Origin: Planctomycetota bacterium
Lineage (GTDB): Bacteria; Planctomycetota; Planctomycetia; Pirellulales; Pirellulaceae
Direction of reading: 5' to 3'
Length of the DNA: 64,000 bases
NCBI GenBank assembly: GCA_029259935.1
Contig: JAJDEH010000009.1
Coordinates: 51,745-115,744 of the forward strand
The notes beneath the pieces were generated by a model. That model worked only from the letters and a program-made list of their open reading frames with translations. It ran no database searches and was not told the DNA's origin. This document shows positions 54,994 to 64,000 of the stretch, piece after piece (positions within the stretch are counted from its first letter, which is position 1; each line of letters starts with the position of its first letter). The position numbers and the translations under genes are program-made.

Positions 54994-56718
54994 TTAGTAC
55001 CAACTCCACTGGGCCAGCCGGTTATACCACGCTTCCGAAGTGGCGGCATGCTCCGTGTCACTCGGTTCCAGCACCACCGCGCGCAGCGCCAACAAGTGAC
55101 GACAAGGTCCCATTCGAATGCCGGCCCGTTGGTGGTGCCCGCATAGGCACTTCCCACGACAGATGCGACTGTCGCCGTCGACCGTCACTTCGGCCGGATA
55201 ATTGCCGACCTTGCCTTTGTATAACCTGAGTCCCGTTGCGGTCGTTTCCGTCGACTCAAGATGAACGGTCTTCAGGGCGACCAGCCTTTTCGACTCGGTC
55301 CATTCAGCGTTCTCCGGACCCAAGTCGCGCTCGGCGATCTCTTGAGGCATGATTTGCCGCCAGCGATAAACCCGATCGTGCAGATCGAAGATGACCTGGC
55401 CCGTGTGAGCCAGCCGGTTCATGGCCGCCGCGCATTCGGGCGCGGCGGCGTCACTGGATGAACTGATCTGCTGGAGGTTCGCGCGGCCTTGATCTTTTAC
55501 ATAACTTGCAAGATTTTCGATCAGGTCTTTGTCGGGAGTGACCGGCGGAGCCAGCACGTCCAGCGCCGATCCTCGCGTCCAGTCGTTTGTCGTCCAGCCG
55601 GATAATCCGACAGTAAGCCGCATTTCTCCCATCTGCACGACCCAAAAGCTGGGCATTCCCGTCCCCAGCAAATAGACATCGATACGATCCGCGAGCGGCA
55701 GCAGGCGGGCGAGTACCAACAGCCGCCGCCTTCCCCAAATGCGGACGATATCACCGTCGGGCCCGTCACTTTCGGGGCCTTCATACCGGGTTCCGCGCGA
55801 GACAATGGTCTGTTCCCAAGGTTCCAGAGCCAGCCTGGGCGGTTTGCCGTTTTGAAGCTCAAAGCGAATTGCTCGCGGGCTCGTTTTCGCCTTGCGCCGC
55901 TTGAGCCATGCCAGCAGCGAATAGACCGATTCGCGCGACAGCGTCACCTTTCGCATGGGCAATCCCATGGCTCCTTGCATCTGCATGAATCCACGCAACC
56001 ATCCGCCCGGTAAGTCGATTTTCTCTTCCCGATAGTCTTCATTGCCTTGCGTGGCGACTTTGAAACCGGTCGGATCGATGTTGAAGCGGGTTTCGCGATA
56101 AGACCGCAACGATTGAAATTGATGGAACAGGTTCCAAGAGTAGTCGACGTTGGTTGTGCCGAAACTGGCGTTATTCGCGTTTCCAAAACCATCCTGACGA
56201 TTGACCGTCAAACAGCCGTAGCTTGATTCGTCGGCCGAAAAACACTCGAAGAAGACCACGTCGTCCGCCACCGTGATCACTGGATCACAAGGCATCAGCA
56301 TCCGCCACAAAGCCTCGTCGTGCCGTAAAAGATAGTTGGCGTATTTCTGACGCGCCGCCCAATACTGTTTGCGATGGCGGTGATAGTTCTTTTCCAAATC
56401 AGGAGGGAGAGGCGCGTCTTGACGCGTAAGGATTTCTTTTTTGCGGCGTTTGAATTCGGTGGTGCGAATCGTATTCAGCCGTTGCTGCTCGCCCTTTTTC
56501 CACGCTTCGTAAGAAGTCTTATCACGAGGCTTGAAACGCAGGTCGTTAATCACCACGTCGTGCAAGGCGGAAATCGCCTCGCGAAAACGGAGCGGTTTAA
56601 GCAGCGGAGCGTCGAACGTCACCGGATCACGGGCCAGGTTGGGCACGAGCGATAGGGTGTTGGTACGGCCGCCGTTACGCAGGCCGCTACGCCCGATGTA
56701 GGCCAGGGTGACGATCAT
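54994..56718 (-). CDS. Winged-helix/SWIM zinc-finger protein (retron-associated WHSWIM)
   Basis: 574 aa from the ATG at 56718. The C-terminal third has a winged-helix-like segment (about 398-453: DLIENLASYVKDQGRANLQQI ... VIFDLHDRVYRWRQI) followed by a SWIM zinc finger: Cys524, Cys526, Cys539 and His541 in CLCG...CRHLLAL. The N-terminal 390 residues are not a family I recognise. The start overlaps the upstream ARM-like gene by ATGA (56718-56715), and the next element downstream is the retron ncRNA, then the RT. In the published retron scheme, as I remember it, this pair (WHSWIM + ARM) defines type XIII. Likely effector or regulator of the retron. Confidence 0.82.
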   Translation of the reverse strand: MIVTLAYIGRSGLRNGGRTNTLSLVPNLARDPVTFDAPLLKPLRFREAISALHDVVINDLRFKPRDKTSYEAWKKGEQQRLNTIRTTEFKRRKKEILTRQDAPLPPDLEKNYHRHRKQYWAARQKYANYLLRHDEALWRMLMPCDPVITVADDVVFFECFSADESSYGCLTVNRQDGFGNANNASFGTTNVDYSWNLFHQFQSLRSYRETRFNIDPTGFKVATQGNEDYREEKIDLPGGWLRGFMQMQGAMGLPMRKVTLSRESVYSLLAWLKRRKAKTSPRAIRFELQNGKPPRLALEPWEQTIVSRGTRYEGPESDGPDGDIVRIWGRRRLLVLARLLPLADRIDVYLLGTGMPSFWVVQMGEMRLTVGLSGWTTNDWTRGSALDVLAPPVTPDKDLIENLASYVKDQGRANLQQISSSSDAAAPECAAAMNRLAHTGQVIFDLHDRVYRWRQIMPQEIAERDLGPENAEWTESKRLVALKTVHLESTETTATGLRLYKGKVGNYPAEVTVDGDSRICRGKCLCGHHQRAGIRMGPCRHLLALRAVVLEPSDTEHAATSEAWYNRLAQWSWY

Positions 56719-58496
56719 CCCGTTGCCTCCTCGGACTTCGCCGCGAAGACAAGTTCGGGCAGATAGCGTTGCACGACCGCGACGAGCTCGGGCCGCTGCA
56801 ACAGCGTGACGACAATCGCGGCCAATCCCGCGCGAAATTCCGGACGGCGAATCGAACGCACGGCGACAGCTAGAATCGGCAACAAGTCGTCCGCCCGGTC
56901 GGTGTTCTCCATCAGCGCTTCGCCAATTTGCCGGACGGCTTTGGCCTTTTGCCGCCCGCCTCGATGCACGCCCAATAGCACCGAACACCATACCGAGGCG
57001 AGATCATCTTGCTCGACGCCGGGCAGCCGAGTTCGCTTTTCCAGTTCGTCAATGACTCGCAGCCGCAAGTCGTCGAACGGCGTTTCGAGAATGCGGCTCC
57101 ATAGCACGGTGTCTTGATAGCCGCGCGACGGCGTCACCAACCACTGCCAAGCGGCGTCGCGAATGCTGGCCAACAAACTATCAAAGAAATAGCAAACCGA
57201 ATCGGTATCGTAGAGATCATCGTCATCGGCCCCGACAATCGCCAGCGCCCAAGCCGCCAGTTCGCCGCCGATCGCTTCGCAACGGGCACCCGCCAGCTTG
57301 CGAAGAAGTTGCCGTTGATCGGCGTCTTCAACTTGTCGCTGCCGCAGAAATTCAAATCCCAATCGCGCGACCGAGGTGGCCTCGACGCAAGCTAGTTGAA
57401 TGCACTCTTCCAAGGTGAGCCGATCGACCGATACGTGCTTTCGCATCACTTGGCAGATCGCTTCCAGCACCGTGGGATTTTGCACGTTGAGCAGCCGCAA
57501 CCACATTTCGACCGGCAGGCGATCAAGTTCGCGGTGGTTCTCTAGCAATTCCGCGCCGAACTGCTGCACCTCGTCGTCGGTGTGATTCAACAGTTCGAAC
57601 AATGCATCGATACTGATCGTCGCCAGGGATTCGCGGTGGTGGGCTCGCAGTAACTCGATCGACCACAGCCGCAACAGGCGAGCTTGGGCTTGCGACAGAA
57701 TCCGCAGCAGCGCCTCGGCCGATGCTTCGGACTGCCACAGTTCCGGAAATCTCGGCGCGGCCGATAGATCCGACACCGTGTAGCCGACATGAACCTGAAT
57801 CCGCGCCGCGCCGAAATGCAGAGCTGGATTATGAAAAAAGCAGGCCTGCATCAGCCCCCAGTTTTCGAGAATGTCTTCGCCCGTGGCCAAATCAGCATCT
57901 TGAAATTGCACCAGGGCTTGGGCGATCGCGGCCGGATAGGCGGCGCCGCTCGTGAAACCCATGCGGCGAAAGTACCGCCACGCCCGGCGGCGTAGATGAT
58001 ACCGCGTGTGATAAGAAAACAATCGCGGATTGCGGGGCAGGCGCGCCACCGCATTGACCTCTCGACCGGTCCGAGGATTAATGTAGGTTTCTATCCTCGA
58101 CAGCGGAGCGGTGTTTCTGGGCGAAATGAGGCGATCTTCAGTCCAGGACTCGCCCGTCCGCCAATTCCAACGGTAAAGCTTCTTCCGCTCGCGCCGGACC
58201 AGCCGATCAAAGGCGACGAGAAAGGCGGCCATGAGTTCGTCATCTTGTTGTTCTTCGGCCTGTTTGAAGAGACGCTTGACGACCGTTTGATGTCCGGGCC
58301 GGTCTAAAGGCCGCTGAAGATACGAGCAAATCTGGTTGCGAGCCCAAGAGCGCGCGTCATGCTTCCAGCGATCGGAAAACGAAGACAACAGGGAGAGGTC
58401 CTCAACCTCGCGCAGTGCATCCACGAACCCAGGCTCTTCCCGCTCGAATAATTCCTCGGCGCGGGCCATCAGTTTGTTCGCGTCGCCGCTTGCCAT
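56715..58496 (-). CDS. ARM/HEAT-like alpha-helical repeat protein (retron-associated)
   Basis: 593 aa from the ATG at 58496 (MASGDANKL); a longer upstream frame reads non-coding-like sequence. All-helical with repeat-like units from about residue 230: LLRLWSIELLRAHHRESLATI, DDEVQQFGAELLENHRELDRL, PTVLEAICQVMRKHVSVDRL, SVARLGFEFLRQRQVED. The N-terminal half has basic YHTRYHLRRRAWRYFRR, which could touch nucleic acid. First gene of the retron operon, coupled to the WHSWIM gene by a 4-bp overlap. Function is unassigned; scaffold of the effector complex is a guess. Confidence 0.78.
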   Translation of the reverse strand: MASGDANKLMARAEELFEREEPGFVDALREVEDLSLLSSFSDRWKHDARSWARNQICSYLQRPLDRPGHQTVVKRLFKQAEEQQDDELMAAFLVAFDRLVRRERKKLYRWNWRTGESWTEDRLISPRNTAPLSRIETYINPRTGREVNAVARLPRNPRLFSYHTRYHLRRRAWRYFRRMGFTSGAAYPAAIAQALVQFQDADLATGEDILENWGLMQACFFHNPALHFGAARIQVHVGYTVSDLSAAPRFPELWQSEASAEALLRILSQAQARLLRLWSIELLRAHHRESLATISIDALFELLNHTDDEVQQFGAELLENHRELDRLPVEMWLRLLNVQNPTVLEAICQVMRKHVSVDRLTLEECIQLACVEATSVARLGFEFLRQRQVEDADQRQLLRKLAGARCEAIGGELAAWALAIVGADDDDLYDTDSVCYFFDSLLASIRDAAWQWLVTPSRGYQDTVLWSRILETPFDDLRLRVIDELEKRTRLPGVEQDDLASVWCSVLLGVHRGGRQKAKAVRQIGEALMENTDRADDLLPILAVAVRSIRRPEFRAGLAAIVVTLLQRPELVAVVQRYLPELVFAAKSEEATG

Positions 58497-58731
58497 GAGA
58501 CCGCTACTGTGACTCAAAAAGAATAGGTTCGAGTAAGACGGGAACGGAATTATCAAACTTGAATTCGGCGATGTCAACCAACCAGCGGTTGGCACCTTCA
58601 CCTTCGTGTTTCCTAGTTCCGGTTATCCGTGGGATTCGTCGGGAATTCCTGGCGAAAGTGGATTGACAGCCGACAACGGCTGATGCATGTTCAAATCGAT
58701 CAAGAACTCTTGTAGAAACCTGGGGATACCG

Positions 58732-59859
58732 ATGTCCGAATCCACAATCTCACGACGTTTGATGATCGGCGGAACCGCGGTGGCGACCGTGGCCTCTTCT
58801 CTAGAGCAAGTTCTGGCCGACGATGGGACCGCCATTGATGTCGGATTGATTACCGAGCCGACGGGTGGGCACCGTACCGGTTACCTGAGTGTGCTTTCGA
58901 AGTGCCGCGGGGTTCGCAAAGTTTCCGTTGCCGATCACACCGGCAAAACATTGGACGAATCGGCGCGTATTCTGGGCGACCGCTTTGATCGCGGATTTGT
59001 CGATCCGGCGAAAATGATGCAAGCCGTCAAACCGGCGCTGGCCGTCGTAACTCTGGAGGGCCACCGATCGCCGGCGGCAATCGAGACGGCGCTGCGCGGC
59101 GATAGCCATGTCCTTACGGAAAAACCGAGTTGCGTCAAGCTGCAGGATTTCGAGCGGGTGATTCGCCTGTCAAATGAGAAAAAGCGGCACGTGATGCTCG
59201 CCATGGCAACGCGCAGCAGCGAAGCCGTCAAGAAAGCCCGGCAGTTGATTCAAGACGGTATGCTCGGCAAACCCTATGCGGTAACCATGGACTGGATCGC
59301 CGACCAAACGCGACTCAAAAACAAGGCGTATCACCAAAGCTGGCTGTCGTTCAAAGCCAAGGCCGGCGGAGGCAAGCTGATTTATCACGGCATTCACTAT
59401 CTGGACGTGATTCAAATGCTGATGGGTGACTCGATTCGCGAGATCAATGCCTTCTGCCAAAACGTGGGCGGACAGCCGATCGAAGTCGAGGACGCGGCGG
59501 TTGTCAATTTTCGCTTTCCTAGCGGCATGATCGGTACGCTCAACACCGGCTACTATTTGGATCGCGGCAAGCAAACTCAGATTCGCATTTGGGGAGCGCA
59601 AGGTTGGCTGCATCTCGATTTGATCGCCAAGAAGCCGCTGGAATGGTATTCGACGCATCCCAAGGCACCGCGCGGCGTGCAGCAATATCATTACAAGGAC
59701 GAAGGCGGACTTTATCAGCGATTCTTCCAAGATGCGATCGATGCAATCATTCAAGACAGCGACCCGCCCATTACCAGCGACGAATCGTTACGCGCGCTCA
59801 AGGTCGTCTTTAGCGGCTACCGCGCCGCGCAATCAGGAAGCACCCAAACCGTGAGCTAG
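58732..59859 (+). CDS. Gfo/Idh/MocA family oxidoreductase
   Basis: 375 aa from the ATG at 58732 with GGGGAT upstream. A Tat-like N-terminus (SRRLMIGGTAVATVASSLE) suggests export, as seen in many planctomycete members. The catalytic EKP motif appears as HVLTEKPSCVKL, and the C-terminal domain begins with GKPYAVTMDWIADQ. NAD(P)-dependent sugar or inositol dehydrogenase fold. It lies divergent from the retron operon with about 235 bp between. Confidence 0.88.
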   Translation: MSESTISRRLMIGGTAVATVASSLEQVLADDGTAIDVGLITEPTGGHRTGYLSVLSKCRGVRKVSVADHTGKTLDESARILGDRFDRGFVDPAKMMQAVKPALAVVTLEGHRSPAAIETALRGDSHVLTEKPSCVKLQDFERVIRLSNEKKRHVMLAMATRSSEAVKKARQLIQDGMLGKPYAVTMDWIADQTRLKNKAYHQSWLSFKAKAGGGKLIYHGIHYLDVIQMLMGDSIREINAFCQNVGGQPIEVEDAAVVNFRFPSGMIGTLNTGYYLDRGKQTQIRIWGAQGWLHLDLIAKKPLEWYSTHPKAPRGVQQYHYKDEGGLYQRFFQDAIDAIIQDSDPPITSDESLRALKVVFSGYRAAQSGSTQTVS

Positions 59860-59904
59860 AGCAGGTCACTCTCGCCGAAAGTGGCCTCGCGCGGCTGCAG
59901 CCTT

Positions 59905-60744
59905 TCACTTGCGATCTTCACGAAGTTGCCGCGCTAGTTCGGTCGAGTAGTCGGTCAAGATCGCGTCCACGCCGCTGGCCGCCGCCCGCCGCCAGTTTTC
60001 ATTCTGCTTACCGGCGACCGTTGTACCGGCAATAAACACTCGTTTCCCCGCCTTGTGGGCGCGCGTCACTTCGTCGCGGCTGGGCACGTAGCGAACGTAG
60101 ACCCAGTCGGAATGCTGGTCGCGGATTGCCGCTGACAGTTCATCCGGAACATTTGCCAAGCAAGCGGCATGAGTATGTGGGTCCGCCGCTTGCAATCGTT
60201 GGCGAACGGCCGTGGCGTCAATGGCTCGCCCGATCATCAGCAGCCGATCGAGTACGCCGTGTTTCACCGCCGACTGTACGATGCCGTTTTCGATCTTGTC
60301 ATCGTCTCCTTTGATATCGATGGCCAGCAGAACGGGGGACGACTTGTATTGAGCCAACAACGCGAACACTTCGTCGAGTGTCGGAATTCGCGCGCCGCGA
60401 AACTCGGGCCCAAACCAACTGCCGGCGTCGAGTGACTTCAATTCTTTCAGCGTCAATTCGGTCACTTGGCCTTGGCCATCCGTCGTGCGATCGACGGTGC
60501 CGTCATGGACGCAAACCAAATGGCCGTCTTTCGATCGTCGCACGTCAAGTTCAAAACCGAGCCGCAGTTCAAGACAGGCGCGAAAATTGGCCAGCGTGTT
60601 TTCGGGAGCACTGAGCAACAAACCGCGATGCGCCACGACCGCCGGCCGGCTGCCTTCCTCCGCCAAAACAACTGGCGACCAAAGAAGCACAAGCATCCAA
60701 CCGATGGACCAACCGCAACTCGGCATTTGTGTCGTCATGGTCAT
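59905..60744 (-). CDS. Glycerophosphodiester phosphodiesterase
   Basis: 279 aa. Signal peptide (WSIGWMLVLLWSPVVLAEEG). GDPD motifs: VVAHRGLLLSAPENTLANF, LGFELDVRRSKDGHLVCVHDGTVDRTT, with the HRG, PEN, EL-D and HD residues intact. Hydrolyses glycerophosphodiesters in the periplasm. The ATG at 60744 has AGGA 5 nt upstream. Follows the ASPIC/FG-GAP gene by only 5 bp, so both are co-transcribed. Confidence 0.9.
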   Translation of the reverse strand: MTMTTQMPSCGWSIGWMLVLLWSPVVLAEEGSRPAVVAHRGLLLSAPENTLANFRACLELRLGFELDVRRSKDGHLVCVHDGTVDRTTDGQGQVTELTLKELKSLDAGSWFGPEFRGARIPTLDEVFALLAQYKSSPVLLAIDIKGDDDKIENGIVQSAVKHGVLDRLLMIGRAIDATAVRQRLQAADPHTHAACLANVPDELSAAIRDQHSDWVYVRYVPSRDEVTRAHKAGKRVFIAGTTVAGKQNENWRRAAASGVDAILTDYSTELARQLREDRK

Positions 60745-60749
60745 TTTTC

Positions 60750-62483
60750 CTACTTCTGAATTGTCAGTCGTTGATTTGCGCGGACTGCTTTCCGTTCGAT
60801 ACGACCCTTGCCGTGCGGCAAAGTGATCTCGATGTCGCAGGTTTCCAGCTCGCCCAAGCCGATATGGGCAATCGCCTCTTGCCCGGATGCGTAGCCATAA
60901 CCGACCGAAATCTCTCGGGCGACCCACAAGGCGTCCGCCTGGCCGAGTTTACCTGGCGGATAGACCCGCACCACCGCGCCGATCCCGTTACGGTTGACGC
61001 CGCCACCGGCCTCGATCGCCACTTGCAACCAGTTGCCCGCCTTCGATTCATTTTTTAGCAACAGCGACCGCTGATTGACCCACCAGTTGCCCAGGAAAAG
61101 ATCCAGCCGTCCGTCGCGGTCGAAATCAGCGGACGGTCCCGGTGCCGTGTAGACGATTTTGTGCTCGCGTTCCATTCTCTCAAAGAAAGGCCCGACCGCC
61201 GCCGTCAGGCGATCTTCCTCCGTGGGAAAATCATTGACGGCCAAAGCGAATTCCTTAAAGCGCGGTAGGCCGTCTTGCTGGCCTAGATTGCGAAAAATGA
61301 CGGGGTGCGTTTCCTGGCCTCGAAACTTGACGATGCTGGTGTAAATGTCGGGCAGGCCGTCGTTGTCAAAGTCTTGCACTTCGACATGCGGCGACTTCAT
61401 CGGCAACGGGGTCAAGCCGGCCGCGACCGTTATATCCTCGAACTTTGGCAGCCCCGCTTTATCGTTGCCTTGATTCAAGTACAGCCGAACGGGGACGCCC
61501 CCCGTGTGCCAAGGTCGATCGAAGTGCGACCCCATGACGATATCCGGCCGCCCGTCGCGATTCACATCCGCGAAACAAACTCCGCAAGCCGTATCGTCGG
61601 GCGTGTCTTTGTACTCAAACGCGAAATCGGCATTTGAGATCGGGACCAAGCGAAATTTGCCGTGTCCATCGTTGACGAAAAGCTGGTTACCGTGATGCCG
61701 CCCGCCCGTCATCAGGTCGGGCCAGCCATCGCCGTTGACATCGCCGGCGGCCACCCCGAAGCCGGTCAATTTTTCCGGCAAGCCGGATTCTTGCGAGACG
61801 TTCTCGAATTTCAGATCGCCCAAATTGCGATACAGTCGCGTCCGGCTTTGGCCGCCCTGAAAAAAACACTCGCCCACCAGCAGGTCCAACAGCCCGTCGC
61901 CGTCGTAATCCAAAACCGTGGCGCTGCGGGCCGCGATGCCGGCTGGACAGGTTCCGCTCGCGCTTGAAACGTCGGTGAACTTGCCCTTGCCTTCATTGCG
62001 AAACAAATGATTAGGCTCGGCATAGTGCGGTTGCTTTTTGCTCTGGATGGCATGATTCGTCGCGTAGAGATCCAAGTCGCCGTCGTTGTCCAGGTCGGCG
62101 AACACGGCTCCATTGGCCCGGCCGAGCACCCGCAAGTGCGGCTGGTCGTCCAGCTTGAACTTTCCTTCGTGATTGATAAAAAGTTGATTCGGCTTCGAGT
62201 CATAAGGATGGCCGCCGAAGGTGCCAACGTACAAATCGGGCCAGCCGTCTCCGTTCACATCGCCCCAACCGACGCCGTGCCCGGCGATGCCAGCCACATG
62301 GGGAAACAGTCCCGTTTCGTCGCCCACGTCACGAAATGAAAACGGCCCTTCGGCCAACGCGGGTGTCACCGACGTAAACGCCGTGACGAGAAGCGCGACG
62401 CACAACCAGCAACCGAGAAGTCTTGCGGTACCGCCCTTCAACGTTGCGTGGCCATGATCCAGGTTGGCGCGTGTCATTTTCAT
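60750..62483 (-). CDS. FG-GAP/VCBS repeat protein with ASPIC/UnbV domain
   Basis: 577 aa, secreted (hydrophobic LLGCWLCVALLVTAFTSVTPALA). Repeated calcium-type blades with DVNGDGWPDLYVG, DLDNDGDLDLYAT, DYDGDGLLDLLVG, DVNGDGWPDLMTG, DVNRDGRPDIVMG and DFDRDGRLDLFLGN, followed by a C-terminal ASPIC/UnbV domain (NWLQVAIEAGGGVNRNGIGAVVRV ... GYGYASGQEAIAHIGLGE). A beta-propeller protein, probably surface-bound or involved in binding polysaccharide. First gene of a two-gene leftward operon with the GDPD gene. Confidence 0.92.
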   Translation of the reverse strand: MKMTRANLDHGHATLKGGTARLLGCWLCVALLVTAFTSVTPALAEGPFSFRDVGDETGLFPHVAGIAGHGVGWGDVNGDGWPDLYVGTFGGHPYDSKPNQLFINHEGKFKLDDQPHLRVLGRANGAVFADLDNDGDLDLYATNHAIQSKKQPHYAEPNHLFRNEGKGKFTDVSSASGTCPAGIAARSATVLDYDGDGLLDLLVGECFFQGGQSRTRLYRNLGDLKFENVSQESGLPEKLTGFGVAAGDVNGDGWPDLMTGGRHHGNQLFVNDGHGKFRLVPISNADFAFEYKDTPDDTACGVCFADVNRDGRPDIVMGSHFDRPWHTGGVPVRLYLNQGNDKAGLPKFEDITVAAGLTPLPMKSPHVEVQDFDNDGLPDIYTSIVKFRGQETHPVIFRNLGQQDGLPRFKEFALAVNDFPTEEDRLTAAVGPFFERMEREHKIVYTAPGPSADFDRDGRLDLFLGNWWVNQRSLLLKNESKAGNWLQVAIEAGGGVNRNGIGAVVRVYPPGKLGQADALWVAREISVGYGYASGQEAIAHIGLGELETCDIEITLPHGKGRIERKAVRANQRLTIQK

Positions 62484-62731
62484 CGTGATGGTACACCTTT
62501 TGTGGCGGTGAGGAGGGCGGCAATTTCATTGGTGGGACTCGAACACTTCCCGTCAACAAGCAAGCTTTGCGCGTTGGTTGCGGATTGGCTTGTTGAAAGC
62601 ATCTGCTTTACCGCAACGCCGGAAGTGGCATTCAAGTGAATGCTAAACTACGACGACGGCCGTGCAAACGCAAGCAAAAAGACTCCTAGGCCGAAGCAAC
62701 TCGAGGTAGCACTTGGTCGCCAACCTTGACC

Positions 62732-64000
62732 TCAAACCGTTTCCGCCACGGCCGCCCAGTGGCGATCGTCCAGCCCGAGGTTCATCTTCAGTTCCATATA
62801 CGCGCAAAAGACGACCGGGACCACAAACAGGGTCAGCAGTTCGACCGCCATCCCGCCAAAGACGGGCCAAGCCATCGCCTTCGCCACATCGGCCCCACGG
62901 CCCGTGGACAGCAGAACGGGGATCAGGGCGATAATTGTGGTGAAGGTGGTCATCAAGCAGGGACGAATACGCCGCAGTCCGGCTTCCACCGTCGCGCCAC
63001 GTATATCCTCGACGGTCGCCAGCCGGCGGCGAGTAAATACTTGTTGGAGATAGGTGGCGATCACCACGCCGTCGTCCACCGCAATGCCAAACAGCGCAAT
63101 GAACCCGACCCACACCGCCGTGTTCATTTCGATTCCGTTAATCGCCAGCAGGATCATGCCGCCCGCGAAAGCGACCGGGATTCCGGCGAGTACCGCCAGC
63201 GAGATGGGAAGTTGCCGAAACTGCAGATAGATGATGATGATATTGATCACGATGACGCAAGGTACCGCGATCAACAGGCGGCTGTTGGCCTCTCTTTGGT
63301 TTTGGAACGATCCGACCGCTTTCAAAGAATAGCCCGGAGGCATTCTGAGTGATTCGTTCTGCTGTTCTCGGTGCAGGGTGGCCTCGACGAGATCGACCGT
63401 TTCCAAATCGCCCATCGCTCCCGACGGGGAAAAGGAAACGTGCGCGACCAGGCGGGCGTCTTCACTGTTGATGACGCCGGGGCCCCACGTCGTTTTCATT
63501 TTGGCCAGTTGTCCCAGCGGGACGACCTCTCCCGAGTGGGTCACGACCGGAAGCCGAGGCAATTCATCAATTCGCTCGCGCAAATTTCGTTGGTAGCGGA
63601 CACGAATCGGATATCGCTCGCGGCCTTCGACCGTGGTGGTAAGATTCATTCCACCCAACGCTGTCTCGATGACCTGCGTGACCATCATCGTCGACATTCC
63701 ATAGCGGGCCGCGGCTTCGCGATCGACATCAAACTCGATATAGGGCTTGCCGAGGACAATGTCGGGGTTCACGGTCGACGCTCTTATTTGCGGGAATTGT
63801 TTGAGACGATCGGCGACCGCCAAGGCGGCTTCGGCCAAGCCATCCAGTTCGTCGCCATACACTCGAATCGCCATGGGCGCTTTGATGCCGCTTTGCAACA
63901 TCACCACGCGGCCTTCGATCGGCTGCAACGGTGTCGCGGGTGTGATGCCGGGTAATGTGGCGACGTGGTTGATCTCGTCCCAGATTTTTCGTTCGGTCAT
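62732..64000 (-). CDS. RND efflux transporter, heavy-metal (CusA/HME)-like, partial
   Basis: 422 residues in the window; the protein continues past the right edge at its N-terminus. The visible part is the C-terminal half of the pump: porter domain with MAIRVYGDELDGLAEAAL and PIRVRYQRNLRERIDELPRL, then membrane helices IAVPCVIVINIIIIYLQF, ISLAVLAGIPVAFAGGMILL, NTAVWVGFIALFGIAVDDGVVIATYL and TTFTTIIALIPVLLSTGRGADVAKAMAWPVFGG, which contain the DDG and GR motifs of RND pumps. The CusA-type sequence suggests metal ions as substrate; the missing N-terminal half is needed to be sure. ATG at 64000 is coincidental. Confidence 0.85.
   Translation of the reverse strand: MTERKIWDEINHVATLPGITPATPLQPIEGRVVMLQSGIKAPMAIRVYGDELDGLAEAALAVADRLKQFPQIRASTVNPDIVLGKPYIEFDVDREAAARYGMSTMMVTQVIETALGGMNLTTTVEGRERYPIRVRYQRNLRERIDELPRLPVVTHSGEVVPLGQLAKMKTTWGPGVINSEDARLVAHVSFSPSGAMGDLETVDLVEATLHREQQNESLRMPPGYSLKAVGSFQNQREANSRLLIAVPCVIVINIIIIYLQFRQLPISLAVLAGIPVAFAGGMILLAINGIEMNTAVWVGFIALFGIAVDDGVVIATYLQQVFTRRRLATVEDIRGATVEAGLRRIRPCLMTTFTTIIALIPVLLSTGRGADVAKAMAWPVFGGMAVELLTLFVVPVVFCAYMELKMNLGLDDRHWAAVAETV

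Noticed and set aside
1..64000. tRNA, rRNA or CRISPR array
   Set aside because: No cloverleaf-like segment, rRNA-like stretch or regularly spaced repeats were seen by eye on either strand.

Overview
The window is bacterial chromosome that looks planctomycetal, most like the Pirellulales. The reasons are the gene families: a PSCyt1/DUF1549/DUF1553 cytochrome next to a DUF1501 Tat-signal protein, DUF1080, an FG-GAP/ASPIC protein, sulfatase, Gfo/Idh/MocA, HTTM, Dabb, ECF sigma factors paired with a Ser/Thr kinase, secreted EF-hand proteins and many TPR proteins. GC is moderately high and short intergenic inverted repeats are common. I see no rRNA, tRNA or CRISPR array. Both ends cut a gene: a YhaN/SbcC-like ATPase on the left and an RND efflux pump on the right.

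Layout. 1-4709: coupled SbcC/SbcD-like repair pair. 4710-7551: accessory patch with two SUKH-type immunity genes, a possible toxin tail and several repeats. 7552-14891: two SDR oxidoreductases, an HTTM membrane pair, a lone ABC-2 permease, a TPR protein and a nested pair of MITE-like elements (13479-13703). 15173-18259: a thioredoxin-like gene with an in-frame TGA (candidate selenoprotein), a five-EF-hand Gly/Arg-rich protein and a HEAT/EF-hand protein. 18575-24281: small lipoprotein, Ldh-family dehydrogenase, sulfatase, and an ECF sigma/membrane anti-sigma/secreted-protein operon. 24324-30942: a giant protein joining an anti-sigma-like zinc motif, a Ser/Thr kinase, two membrane helices and an EssC/FtsK-like ATPase, divergent from an ECF sigma factor. 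30976-39988: Uma2 protein, prenyltransferase-fold protein, dicarboxylate symporter, acetolactate synthase, DUF3179-crcB, TPR and Dabb proteins. 40009-44904: PSCyt/DUF1501 pair. 44861-49790: glycosyltransferases and a metallophosphoesterase. 50003-52555: zinc-ribbon/TPR, SMP-30-like and DUF1080 proteins. 52608-58496: a retron. 58732-64000: Gfo/Idh/MocA, GDPD, ASPIC protein and RND pump.

The most striking system is the retron on the minus strand. An ARM/HEAT-like protein (58496-56715) and a winged-helix/SWIM protein (56718-54994) overlap by ATGA. They are followed by a noncoding segment with a1/a2 complementary ends, an msr-type hairpin and a long msd-type hairpin (54726-54957), then a reverse transcriptase with YADD and retron-type motifs (54674-52608). 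From memory of the published scheme this gene set is type XIII, a class with little functional description. This RT also carries an N-terminal zinc ribbon and a Pro/Glu-rich linker.

Other notable items are the candidate selenoprotein with a SECIS-like hairpin just after its TGA, the kinase-FtsK fusion beside an ECF sigma gene, and two families of short mobile-like repeats, one inserted in the other. All calls come from reading motifs and gene order; no database search was run.
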